Shown here: positions 17,400 to 26,246 of the stretch, one piece after another
Position numbering within the stretch: the stretch's first letter is position 1
Layout of the letters: each line of letters begins with the position of its first letter
Made by a program: the position numbers and the translations under genes
Notes under the pieces: model-generated
Database searches by the model: none
The model's input: only the letters and a program-made list of their open reading frames with translations
Told to the model about the DNA's origin: nothing
Assembly: GCA_002415025.1 (NCBI GenBank)
Contig: DIBR01000034.1
Location: 204,762-268,761 of the forward strand
Length of the DNA: 64,000 nucleotides
Reading direction: 5' to 3'
Origin: Spongiibacteraceae bacterium UBA5047
GTDB taxonomy: Bacteria > Pseudomonadota > Gammaproteobacteria > Pseudomonadales > Spongiibacteraceae

Positions 17400-18395
17400 G
17401 TGACTGACCCGCATTCCACTGATCAGCACCCCTACGAATTGCTGTCGCCTGACCTGGTGGTAGATGCTGTTGAAAGCACCGGCTTACTCAGTGATCTGCG
17501 CATACTGGCGCTGAACAGCTACGAGAACCGCGTTTATCAGGTTGGTATCGAGGATGCCGAGCCACTTATTGTCAAATTCTATCGGCCCGAACGCTGGTCA
17601 GACGAGCAGATTCTCGAAGAACACCGCTTCTGCCACCAGTTATTTGAGGCCGAAATTCCCGTCGTGCCTCCAAGCGTCAACGAGGCCGGCGAGACGCTTC
17701 ACACTCACGCCGGTTTTCGCTTCTCGATTTACCCGCGCAAGGGCGGCCATGCCCCGGCACTCGATGATCTGGACAGCCTGTTCCAGTTAGGCCGGCTTGC
17801 CGCCCGCATTCACGCCATTGCGGCGCTGGAACCCTTTGCTCATCGCCCCGCCCTCTCCATTGAGAGCTTTGGCGACAGCAGTGCTGTTTTTCTTCTGGAG
17901 CACTTTATTCCCGGCGCGTTGCGACCCGCCTACGAAACGTTGACTCGCGATTTACTGTATCGCATTCGCCAGCAATTTGACGAGGTTCAACCGGATTATC
18001 AGCGCGTACACGGCGACTGCCACGTGGGCAATATTCTGTGGCGCGGAGACGATGTGCATTTTGTCGATCTGGACGACAGCCGAATGGCACCGGCGATTCA
18101 GGATATCTGGATGTTTATGTCGGGCAGTCGCGACGCGCAGCAGAGGCAACTTTCCGAATTGGTGGAGGGCTACAATGAGTTCAACGATTTTCCAACGCGA
18201 CAGTTACCGCTGATAGAAGCCCTGCGAACACTGCGAATTATGCATTACAGTGCCTGGCTGGCGCGGCGCTGGAACGACCCGGCCTTTCCGCGCACCTTCC
18301 CGTGGTTTAACACCGAACGTTACTGGGCCGAACATATTCTGGAATTGCGCGAACAACTTGCCTTGCTCAATGAGCCACCACTGGAGATTTTCTGA
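17400..18395 (+). CDS. srkA: Stress response kinase SrkA (YihE family)
   Basis: 331 residues from GTG 17400, chosen because GGAGG lies six bases upstream. The longer frame from 17328 would overlap comF and has no such site. APH/choline-kinase fold: catalytic Asp206 in VHGDCHVGNILW and metal-binding Asp223 in HFVDLDDS. The family phosphorylates Ser/Thr in E. coli and protects against envelope and oxidative stress. Its native target is poorly defined. Likely cotranscribed with comF. Length equals the usual 325-330. Confidence 0.88.
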   Translation: MTDPHSTDQHPYELLSPDLVVDAVESTGLLSDLRILALNSYENRVYQVGIEDAEPLIVKFYRPERWSDEQILEEHRFCHQLFEAEIPVVPPSVNEAGETLHTHAGFRFSIYPRKGGHAPALDDLDSLFQLGRLAARIHAIAALEPFAHRPALSIESFGDSSAVFLLEHFIPGALRPAYETLTRDLLYRIRQQFDEVQPDYQRVHGDCHVGNILWRGDDVHFVDLDDSRMAPAIQDIWMFMSGSRDAQQRQLSELVEGYNEFNDFPTRQLPLIEALRTLRIMHYSAWLARRWNDPAFPRTFPWFNTERYWAEHILELREQLALLNEPPLEIF

Positions 18396-18467
18396 GCGCC
18401 CTGCCGGCAGTGTGCAGATCCGCCACCGCGAAGGTTGCGATATCAAGCGGTACCCGCCGGGTGAGAC

Positions 18468-19190
18468 TTAATCGCGACGTGTCGGCCAAACCAGTGCGCG
18501 CAACCAGTTGAAGAAACCGTTGCTGCCAAGCACCATTTTATCGACGCCATCAAAAAATATTTCCAGCTCGGCCGGACTGGCAAAGTAGTTTTCTCGCGTG
18601 ACCATGTCATGTTCCGGATCGAGCTGTTTGACAACTCTCGCCGGGTTACCCGCCACGACAACATTCGCCGGCACATCTCGCGTCACCACTGCATTCGCTG
18701 CGACAACACTGTTTTCGCCAATACTCACGCCTTTGAGAATCGTGGCGTGATCGCCCAGCCAGACGTTGTCGGCAATATGCACCGGCGCAATCCGGTCGCT
18801 GCGCTTGGTCCTGTCGTAAATACCGTGCCAGTCGCTGTCGGTAATATAGACACCGTTGGCCATCATCACGCTGTGCCCGATGACTATTTCGTCACTGGCC
18901 GAGATACGCGCGCCGGGACTGATCAATACATAATCCCCAATCTCAATACGCCCCAATTCCGGCTCACGCCCCCAAACCCCTATTTTTACGCGGTTGTCGG
19001 GCTCGCCAATAATCGTCGCGCACTGACCAATGGAAATATTCGGCCCGGAAATGGAAATGTACCAGGGCTTCATGCACGTGTGATAATCGCCCATGTAATC
19101 ACAGGCCGGTTTGAGAAAATGATTGGTATACCAGCGGCGAAAACACAGGTAGATTTTTTTTACCCAGTACGGGCGTCGATCCTGACGCAT
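18468..19190 (-). CDS. Hexapeptide-repeat acyltransferase
   Basis: 240 residues from ATG 19190; a longer frame begins at TTG 19226 but would overlap the divergent gene. The N-terminal 50 residues are basic and aromatic. From about 50 to 205 there are left-handed beta-helix hexapeptide repeats, ending in IADNVWLGDHATILKGVSIG and AGNPARVVKQL, typical of the XAT/maltose O-acetyltransferase family. The HG of DSDWHG probably supplies the active-site histidine. An acetyl- or acyl-CoA donor and a sugar acceptor are likely. No glycan genes surround it, so the substrate is unknown. It is convergent with srkA. Confidence 0.75.
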   Translation of the reverse strand: MRQDRRPYWVKKIYLCFRRWYTNHFLKPACDYMGDYHTCMKPWYISISGPNISIGQCATIIGEPDNRVKIGVWGREPELGRIEIGDYVLISPGARISASDEIVIGHSVMMANGVYITDSDWHGIYDRTKRSDRIAPVHIADNVWLGDHATILKGVSIGENSVVAANAVVTRDVPANVVVAGNPARVVKQLDPEHDMVTRENYFASPAELEIFFDGVDKMVLGSNGFFNWLRALVWPTRRD

Positions 19191-19219
19191 GGCAAATCTC
19201 TCGTTATGGAAGGGAAAGT

Positions 19220-19912
19220 GTGACAACTGCGCTTGAAAAGGGCAACTCAGTACGGGCGGTTAGTAGCAATCAGCCTGGTTTGCACCAAAAATTGGAAGCG
19301 ACGGTGCGCAAGCACTTACAGAGCCACTTTCAAAAACCGCTGACACCTCACAGCAAAGAGGCTTTCAAGCAGGCCCGGCAATGGCTGCAGTTACTCGATC
19401 GCCCTTTTATACTCGATTCTTTTTGTGGCACCGGCGAAAGCACGCACTGGCTTGCCACGCAGCACCCCGGGCACGCCGTAATTGGCGTCGACAAGTCGGC
19501 CGTGCGGCTGACCCGCCATCAATTTCCACACCGGGACAACTACCTGCTGCTGCGCAGCGATACGGATGACTTCTGGCGCCTGCTGGTGGAGGCCGGTATT
19601 CGGCCCGACAAACACTGTATTTTCTACCCCAACCCCTGGCCCAAGTCCGAGCACCTGAAGCGTCGCTGCCACGGCTCCCCTTTATTCCCTTCGCTGCTTG
19701 CACTCGGTGGCGTGCTGGAGTTACGCACCAACTGGCTCATCTACGCAGAAGAATTCTGCACCGCGCTGGGTGTCGCCAATATAAACGCGCAAGTAACGGA
19801 ATTTTCTGCAAATCCGCCGGTCACAGCCTTTGAACGCAAGTACAGCGAGGCAGGACAATCCCTTTGGCGCTTGCATTGTGAATTGCCAAGCACCCCGCCT
19901 GCACCGCTATAA
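19220..19912 (+). CDS. TrmB-like SAM methyltransferase
   Basis: 230 residues, GTG start after GGAAGGG. Resembles tRNA (guanine-N7)-methyltransferase: SAM-binding DSFCGTGES (about 65-73), VIGVDKS (about 90-96), then FYPNPWPKSEHLKRR (about 137-151). Classical TrmB has PDPWPKKRHHKRR at this place, so the catalytic-region aspartate appears as asparagine. The C-terminal ELRTNWLIYAEEF resembles the ATD.EYYA region of TrmB. It may be a second, diverged TrmB alongside a canonical copy elsewhere. The final codons contain a TATAAT likely to serve cysE. Family membership is confident; m7G46 activity is not. Confidence 0.7.
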   Translation: MTTALEKGNSVRAVSSNQPGLHQKLEATVRKHLQSHFQKPLTPHSKEAFKQARQWLQLLDRPFILDSFCGTGESTHWLATQHPGHAVIGVDKSAVRLTRHQFPHRDNYLLLRSDTDDFWRLLVEAGIRPDKHCIFYPNPWPKSEHLKRRCHGSPLFPSLLALGGVLELRTNWLIYAEEFCTALGVANINAQVTEFSANPPVTAFERKYSEAGQSLWRLHCELPSTPPAPL

Positions 19913-19913
19913 T
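19883..19913 (+). promoter_or_regulatory. Candidate cysE promoter
   Basis: -35 TTGCCA (19883-19888), a 19-bp spacer and a perfect -10 TATAAT (19908-19913), overlapping the end of the TrmB-like gene and 31 bp before the cysE start. The spacer is longer than ideal. Confidence 0.45.
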
Positions 19914-19943
19914 GAAAGTACATTAACTATCGGGGTCGAGACA

Positions 19944-20759
19944 ATGAGCGCCGAACCATTCAGAGCGGCCAGTGCCACTGACCAGATATGGCATAGCATT
20001 CGCCAGGAAACTGCACAGGAAGTACAGAGCGAGCCGGTACTCGCCAGTTTTCTGCACGCCACTATTTTGAATCACGACTCCCTGGAAACGGCGTTGAGCT
20101 TTCACCTTGCCAACAAACTCGATTCGCCTACTGCCTCAGCGTTGCTCGTTCGAGAAGTGATTGAGAAAGCGCTGGCGGCCGACGCCAGCATTGGCCAGTC
20201 GATGCGCGCCGATGTTGCTGCCGTGAAACAACGTGACTCAGCCTGCAGCAGCCTCGCCATTCCCTTTCTGTATTTCAAGGGCTTTCACGCCCTGCAGTCA
20301 TACCGTATTGCCCACTGGCTGTGGAATCAGGGCCGCGAATCGCTGGCGTTGTTTTTTCAGAACCGGATTTCCTGCGAGTTTGGCGTTGATATTCATCCGG
20401 CCGCACGCGTCGGCAAAGGCATTATGCTGGACCACGCAACCGGGGTGGTGATTGGTGAAACCGCCGTGGTTGGCGACAACGTATCGATAATGCAGTCTGT
20501 GACTTTGGGAGGAACGGGCAAGGAGCACGGTGACCGTCACCCGAAAATTTCAGACGGCGTATTGATTGGCGCCGGCGCAAAAATTCTCGGCAACATTCGC
20601 GTGGGCGAAGGTGCGCAAATTGCCGCCGGTAGCGTTGTGCTCAAAGATGTAGACGCTCACACCACAGTGGCCGGCGTACCCGCCAAGGTAGTGGGTGTGC
20701 CCGATTGCGCGCAACCGGCGCTGGAGATGAATCACCGCGTTTGCTGCGGCGACGATTGA
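19944..20759 (+). CDS. cysE: Serine O-acetyltransferase CysE
   Basis: 271 residues from ATG 19944, equal to the usual family length; the longer frame from 19830 lies inside the preceding gene. Transfers acetyl from acetyl-CoA to L-serine, giving O-acetylserine for cysteine synthesis. An N-terminal helical domain (about 1-140) precedes the left-handed beta-helix with DIHPAARVG, MLDHATGVVIGET and the catalytic stretch GGTGKEHGDRHPKI. The C-terminal tail is short. Convergent with the LoiP-like protease, 8 bp away. Confidence 0.95.
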   Translation: MSAEPFRAASATDQIWHSIRQETAQEVQSEPVLASFLHATILNHDSLETALSFHLANKLDSPTASALLVREVIEKALAADASIGQSMRADVAAVKQRDSACSSLAIPFLYFKGFHALQSYRIAHWLWNQGRESLALFFQNRISCEFGVDIHPAARVGKGIMLDHATGVVIGETAVVGDNVSIMQSVTLGGTGKEHGDRHPKISDGVLIGAGAKILGNIRVGEGAQIAAGSVVLKDVDAHTTVAGVPAKVVGVPDCAQPALEMNHRVCCGDD

Positions 20760-20767
20760 GCGGCCCG

Positions 20768-21556
20768 CTAACGCTTGCAGGCGGGTCTGAAACCAGCCGC
20801 CCGCGCCTGACGGTAGATTGCATCCATCTCCGGCATCAACGCCTGTAAATCGCCAATGCGGGTTTCGTGGGAGGGGTGAGTCGATAAAAATTCCGGCGGC
20901 TGCCCCTGGGAATCGGCCGCCATATTGTGCCAAAGCTCTATGCTGGCCTGTGGATTAAAGCCCGCCTGCGACATAAGTTGCACACCGATATTATCGGATT
21001 CTGATTCCTGCAATCTGCCGTAGGGCATCAACACACCATACTGCGAGCCTAAACCCAATGCCGCCATCGCCGCCTGCTGACCGGGGCCTTGCCCGATAAT
21101 GGCACCCACGAGTTGCTGGCTCGACTGCGACACAAACTGCATCGACATCCGCTCGCCGCTGTGATTGGCCAGTACGTGCCCGATTTCGTGACCAATAACC
21201 GCCGCCAGCTGGTCCTGCGTTTTTGCGACTTTTAATAGCCCGGTATGCACACCGATTTTCTTACCCGGCACCGCAAAGGCATTGGCGCTGTCCTCGTCAA
21301 ATACAACGACTTCCCAACTGCTACGCTGGCCTTCCGGCAAGGTGCGGGTAATGGCATCCGTCACGCAGGTTACGTACTGGTTCACCTGCCCCCCGCGCTC
21401 AACCGGAGTTTTCTGCTTCATTTCATCAAAAGCAGTCGCACCCATCACCGACATTTCCGAGTCGGAAAACAGCAGCAGTTGCCGCCGCCCGGTGGGTGAG
21501 GTTGTGCAGGCAGCCAGCAGTATCGTCACACAGAGGAGTATCAGCGCACGCTTCAT
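20768..21556 (-). CDS. LoiP-like M48 metallopeptidase lipoprotein
   Basis: 262 residues from ATG 21556, which starts a proper signal; the in-frame extension to 21613 lacks a signal-like N-terminus. The lipobox LLAAC gives lipidated Cys17, so it should be anchored in the outer membrane facing the periplasm. The zinc site HEIGH (123-127) and the downstream ESESDNIG glutamate define the M48 family. E. coli LoiP works with BepA-type partners in envelope quality control. Oriented away from tag, convergent with cysE. Confidence 0.9.
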   Translation of the reverse strand: MKRALILLCVTILLAACTTSPTGRRQLLLFSDSEMSVMGATAFDEMKQKTPVERGGQVNQYVTCVTDAITRTLPEGQRSSWEVVVFDEDSANAFAVPGKKIGVHTGLLKVAKTQDQLAAVIGHEIGHVLANHSGERMSMQFVSQSSQQLVGAIIGQGPGQQAAMAALGLGSQYGVLMPYGRLQESESDNIGVQLMSQAGFNPQASIELWHNMAADSQGQPPEFLSTHPSHETRIGDLQALMPEMDAIYRQARAAGFRPACKR

Positions 21557-21658
21557 GGAGTGTATCCTTGTTTCCGAAAGTACAAACAACACGGTCTGCG
21601 CAAATGTTAGCACAGGGTATTGCTGCTAAAGATAACTGTATCGCTTCCGGAGGAAAAA

Positions 21659-22246
21659 ATGACAGATCGCTGCCCCTGGTGCAAAGACGATGAACTCTAC
21701 TGCCACTACCACGATACAGAGTGGGGGGTACCCCTCAGCGACGATCAACAACTGTTTGAATTCCTGTCGCTGGAGTCGGCGCAGGCAGGATTGAGCTGGA
21801 TCACCATTTTGCGCAAGCGCGAAAACTATCGTACCGCCTACAAACAGTTTGATATCAATAAGGTAGCGCGTTTCAACGCAGCGAGCGTAGAGAAGCTACT
21901 GGCCAACCCAGGCATCGTGCGCAACCGGGCGAAAATTGAAGCGAGCATTCACAATGCAAAGCTGTTCATCGATATTCAGCATAAACACGACAGTTTCGCC
22001 GGGTTTTACTGGCGCTACGTCGATGGAAAACCGATTCAGAACAAACGCCGCAGCCTCAGGGAGGTGCCGGCAACCACCGAGCTCTCTGACAAAATCGCCA
22101 GGGATTTTAAAAAGCTCGGCTTCAAATTTCTCGGCAGCACCACAATCTATGCCTTTATGCAGGCCACTGGCATGGTGAACGACCACATTGTTAGCTGTCA
22201 CCGCTATGAGACATGCCGTGAACTGGGTCAAGGGTTTAAGGTCTAA
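21659..22246 (+). CDS. tag: DNA-3-methyladenine glycosylase I
   Basis: 195 residues from ATG 21659, preceded by GGAGGAAAAA, an excellent ribosome site. Removes 3-methyladenine from alkylated DNA. Zinc ligands are readable: Cys5, His18 and the C-terminal pair in NDHIVSCH. The aromatic pocket YHDTEWGVP and the helix-hairpin region QAGLSWITILRKRENYR match the family closely. Same direction as the DUF4136 gene. An AidB-like gene also occurs in this window, but 10 kb away. Confidence 0.95.
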   Translation: MTDRCPWCKDDELYCHYHDTEWGVPLSDDQQLFEFLSLESAQAGLSWITILRKRENYRTAYKQFDINKVARFNAASVEKLLANPGIVRNRAKIEASIHNAKLFIDIQHKHDSFAGFYWRYVDGKPIQNKRRSLREVPATTELSDKIARDFKKLGFKFLGSTTIYAFMQATGMVNDHIVSCHRYETCRELGQGFKV

Positions 22247-22295
22247 ACTCTTATACAGTGGTTTGACTGTGCCTGACTGCACTCCGGAGAACACA

Positions 22296-22847
22296 ATGCT
22301 TCGCTATCTGACAATTCCTTTGGCCGCACTGATCCTCAGTGCCTGTTCTTCCGTGCCCGTTGAGACCGACTACAACCCGGCAGCGCCCTTCAGCAGCTAT
22401 CAGCGCTACCATTGGCAAACCGAGACCAGTGGCAGCGACACCACAATTAGCCCCTTTCACGCCCAACGCGTGCGCAATGAACTCACCCGCTTACTCAACA
22501 GCCAGCAGTATCGCGAGGCCAGCGCCGGAGAAAAGCCGGATTTTCTGGTGCGCTACTATGTTAGTGAGCAGGTTGAAGGCTACGGTCGCAGAAATGGCAG
22601 TCGCGGCAGCATAGGTGTGGGAGGCGGTAGCGGCGGCTTTGGCCTGGGCGTATCCGTGGGTATTCCGCTAGGCAAAAAACGGCCTGACAGGAACCTGCTG
22701 GTAATTATCGACGTACTCGATGGCAGCACCAGCCAACTGAGCTGGCGCGGCACAGCGCTGGTCAATGCAGGGCACACTCCGGAAGAGATGGCCGAGGATA
22801 TGGTAGAAGCGGTACAGGCAATCTGGAAGGAGTATCCACCGAAGTAG
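22296..22847 (+). CDS. DUF4136 lipoprotein
   Basis: 183 residues from ATG 22296. The lipobox LILSACSS marks a lipoprotein. The body has the DUF4136 pattern: a YxRYHWQ stretch near the N-terminus, then an RVRNEL helix and PDFLVRYYV. A Gly/Ser/Arg-rich loop (about 96-120) follows, ending in VSVGIPLG, then a final VEAVQAIWKEYPP helix. The family is widespread in the periplasm and has no known function. It lies 49 bp after tag, with GGAG upstream of the start. Confidence 0.8.
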   Translation: MLRYLTIPLAALILSACSSVPVETDYNPAAPFSSYQRYHWQTETSGSDTTISPFHAQRVRNELTRLLNSQQYREASAGEKPDFLVRYYVSEQVEGYGRRNGSRGSIGVGGGSGGFGLGVSVGIPLGKKRPDRNLLVIIDVLDGSTSQLSWRGTALVNAGHTPEEMAEDMVEAVQAIWKEYPPK

Positions 22848-22892
22848 TGCACCGCGTTTTTTCGCGGGAAGGCAAAATTGCTACGACAGCGT

Positions 22893-23618
22893 TTACTCAG
22901 TTGGCAACCAGCCTCCGGTGGCCTGAAGCGCTTCTGGCTGACCTGGCAGGCTCACCCAAACCACTAATGCTCGCCGTTTGGTTGCCGCCTTTGAGGCAGG
23001 CAGGATTGCCTGCCAGTTGCCACTCTCCGCTTTCGCCGAAATCCGGTCCAGTAACACGAAATCTTCCTTGAGCGTCTTTCGGCGATTTTCACCCGCACCC
23101 ACCGGCGTTTCCAAACCGAAACCCAGCAAGGCAATGTGAATCTCTACCGGACTGCCTGTGTGTTTGTAATTCACGGCAACCCTGTCACCCTCAACGGTCA
23201 CAGCAAGAACCTCGCCCCCCAGCCCCTGCGCCGGCAACCAGCCTTGCCGACCACGGCCCCGCCACTCCCGGCCATTCAGGATAAAGCCTGGTGTATAGAC
23301 AGCGCTGGTGGCACCACTGCGGTTGTAACGATATTGGCGGCGGGTATTGTTCGCACCGGCAAATGGGTCTTGCCAACCCAACCTATCCCAATAGTCGACG
23401 TGAAAGGCTACCGGTATCAGCCGAGTCCACAGCTGAGGATGGTCAACCAGTGTAGAAAGCCAGGCATCAGCGGGCGGACAACTGCTGCAACCTTGCGAAG
23501 TGTAGAGCTCCAGCAGGGAAACCTGGCCGGGCTGACTACTAAACTTTAGTGGTTCAGCCTGTCCAGGCAGGGAGAGGGCAACAAGCAACGAGACGGCGAA
23601 ACCAGTCAGTGTTTTCAT
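22893..23618 (-). CDS. DUF1223 secreted thioredoxin-like protein
   Basis: 241 residues from ATG 23618; the extension to 23639 is not needed. A signal peptide (about 1-21, ending GQAEP) precedes LLELYTSQGCSSCPPAD, in which CSSC looks like a redox-active CxxC. Conserved WDRLGWQDPFA and TPGFILNGREWRG complete the DUF1223 signature. Function unknown; a periplasmic thiol role is plausible. It starts 30 bp after hemE on the same strand and may be the last gene of that transcript. Confidence 0.82.
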   Translation of the reverse strand: MKTLTGFAVSLLVALSLPGQAEPLKFSSQPGQVSLLELYTSQGCSSCPPADAWLSTLVDHPQLWTRLIPVAFHVDYWDRLGWQDPFAGANNTRRQYRYNRSGATSAVYTPGFILNGREWRGRGRQGWLPAQGLGGEVLAVTVEGDRVAVNYKHTGSPVEIHIALLGFGLETPVGAGENRRKTLKEDFVLLDRISAKAESGNWQAILPASKAATKRRALVVWVSLPGQPEALQATGGWLPTE

Positions 23619-23648
23619 AACACTGTGACTGCGCTGCACCCGGTTGGT

Positions 23649-24722
23649 TCAGTTCTGCTCGTGGTAGGGCGCTGACAGCTCGCGTACAGACTCGATAAAG
23701 GCACCGGCGTGGGCCGGATCGACTTCCGGGGTAATGCCATGTCCCAGATTGAACACATGGCCCGTACCCGTGCCGTAACTCGCCAATATGCGCGACACTT
23801 CTTCACGAATACGCTTGGGCGATGCGTACAGCATGGTCGGGTCCATATTGCCCTGCAGCGCTACCCTGTCACCGATCCGGCGACGCGCCTCCCCGATATC
23901 GATGGTCCAGTCCAAACCGACCGCATCACAACCCGAGGCAGCGATACTCTCCAGCCAGAGGCCACCATTTTTGGTAAAGAGAATACAGGGAATCTTGCGA
24001 CCATCCTGTTCCTTGATCAGACCATCGACAATGCGCTGCATATAACGCAGCGAAAATTCCTGATAACCCGCAGCGCTGAGTGCACCACCCCAGGTGTCAA
24101 ATATCTGCACCGCCTGCGCACCTGCGCGAATTTGCCCGTTCAGGTAGGCCACCACTGACTGCGCGAGCTTGTCGAGCAGGGCGTGCATCAGCTCGGGTTG
24201 GTCATAGGCGAGTGCCTTGGTAGTACGAAAATCCTTGGAGGAGCCACCCTCGACCATGTAGGTTGCCAGTGTCCAGGGGCTGCCAGAGAAACCTATCAGG
24301 GGCACGCGACCATTCAGTTCGCGGCGAATGGTGCGTACCGCGTCCATGACATACCCCAGGTCCTGCTCTGCGTCCGGCACCGGCAGGGCTTCCACATCGG
24401 CCATACTGCGTACGACCTTTTTGAATTTCGGTCCTTCACCCGTTTCAAAATACAAGCCCTGCCCCATCGCATCGGGAATAGTCAGGATGTCCGAGAACAG
24501 AATTGCCGCATCCAGCGGGTAACGCTCCAGCGGCTGCAGGGTCACCTCACAGGCCAGCTGCGGGTTCATGCACAGCGACATAAAATCACCGGCCTGAGAG
24601 CGAGTGGCGCGGTATTCGGGCAGATAGCGCCCCGCCTGGCGCATCATCCAGACCGGGGTATAGTCCACCGGCTCGCGCAACAGGGCGCGGAGAAAGGTGT
24701 CATTTTTTAGGGTATTCGTCAT
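23649..24722 (-). CDS. hemE: Uroporphyrinogen decarboxylase HemE
   Basis: 357 residues from ATG 24722, the family start; a longer frame to 24785 overlaps the hairpin downstream of gltD. Removes four carboxyl groups from uroporphyrinogen III in heme synthesis. N-terminal signature [16 protein letters not shown] (about 24-39) and [17 protein letters not shown] (about 145-161) are diagnostic. Downstream of gltBD, as in pseudomonads; a strong hairpin at 24766-24788 separates it from gltD. Confidence 0.96.
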   Translation of the reverse strand: MTNTLKNDTFLRALLREPVDYTPVWMMRQAGRYLPEYRATRSQAGDFMSLCMNPQLACEVTLQPLERYPLDAAILFSDILTIPDAMGQGLYFETGEGPKFKKVVRSMADVEALPVPDAEQDLGYVMDAVRTIRRELNGRVPLIGFSGSPWTLATYMVEGGSSKDFRTTKALAYDQPELMHALLDKLAQSVVAYLNGQIRAGAQAVQIFDTWGGALSAAGYQEFSLRYMQRIVDGLIKEQDGRKIPCILFTKNGGLWLESIAASGCDAVGLDWTIDIGEARRRIGDRVALQGNMDPTMLYASPKRIREEVSRILASYGTGTGHVFNLGHGITPEVDPAHAGAFIESVRELSAPYHEQN

Positions 24723-24765
24723 GGTCGCTCGCTCGCCTGAAAGGTGGATGGCTATTGGAGTGCGT

Positions 24766-24788
24766 CGGACGTCTGCACCAGACATCCG
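24766..24788 (-). terminator. Hairpin between gltD and hemE
   Basis: On the minus strand CGGATGTCTG, loop GTG, CAGACGTCCG: 10 base pairs including one GU. It starts 10 bp after the gltD stop. No T-tract follows, so it may act as a processing or partial termination site, or protect the gltBD mRNA end. Confidence 0.45.
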
Positions 24789-24797
24789 GCGTGAAGC

Positions 24798-26225
<1,428 letters not shown>

Positions 26226-26246
26226 TCAATCCTTCCCGGGGCCAAC

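Noticed and set aside
22852..22867. CCGCG-TTTTTT-CGCGG hairpin between the DUF4136 and DUF1223 genes as a terminator
   Set aside because: The T run is the loop, not a tail after the stem, and the stem is only 5 bp.
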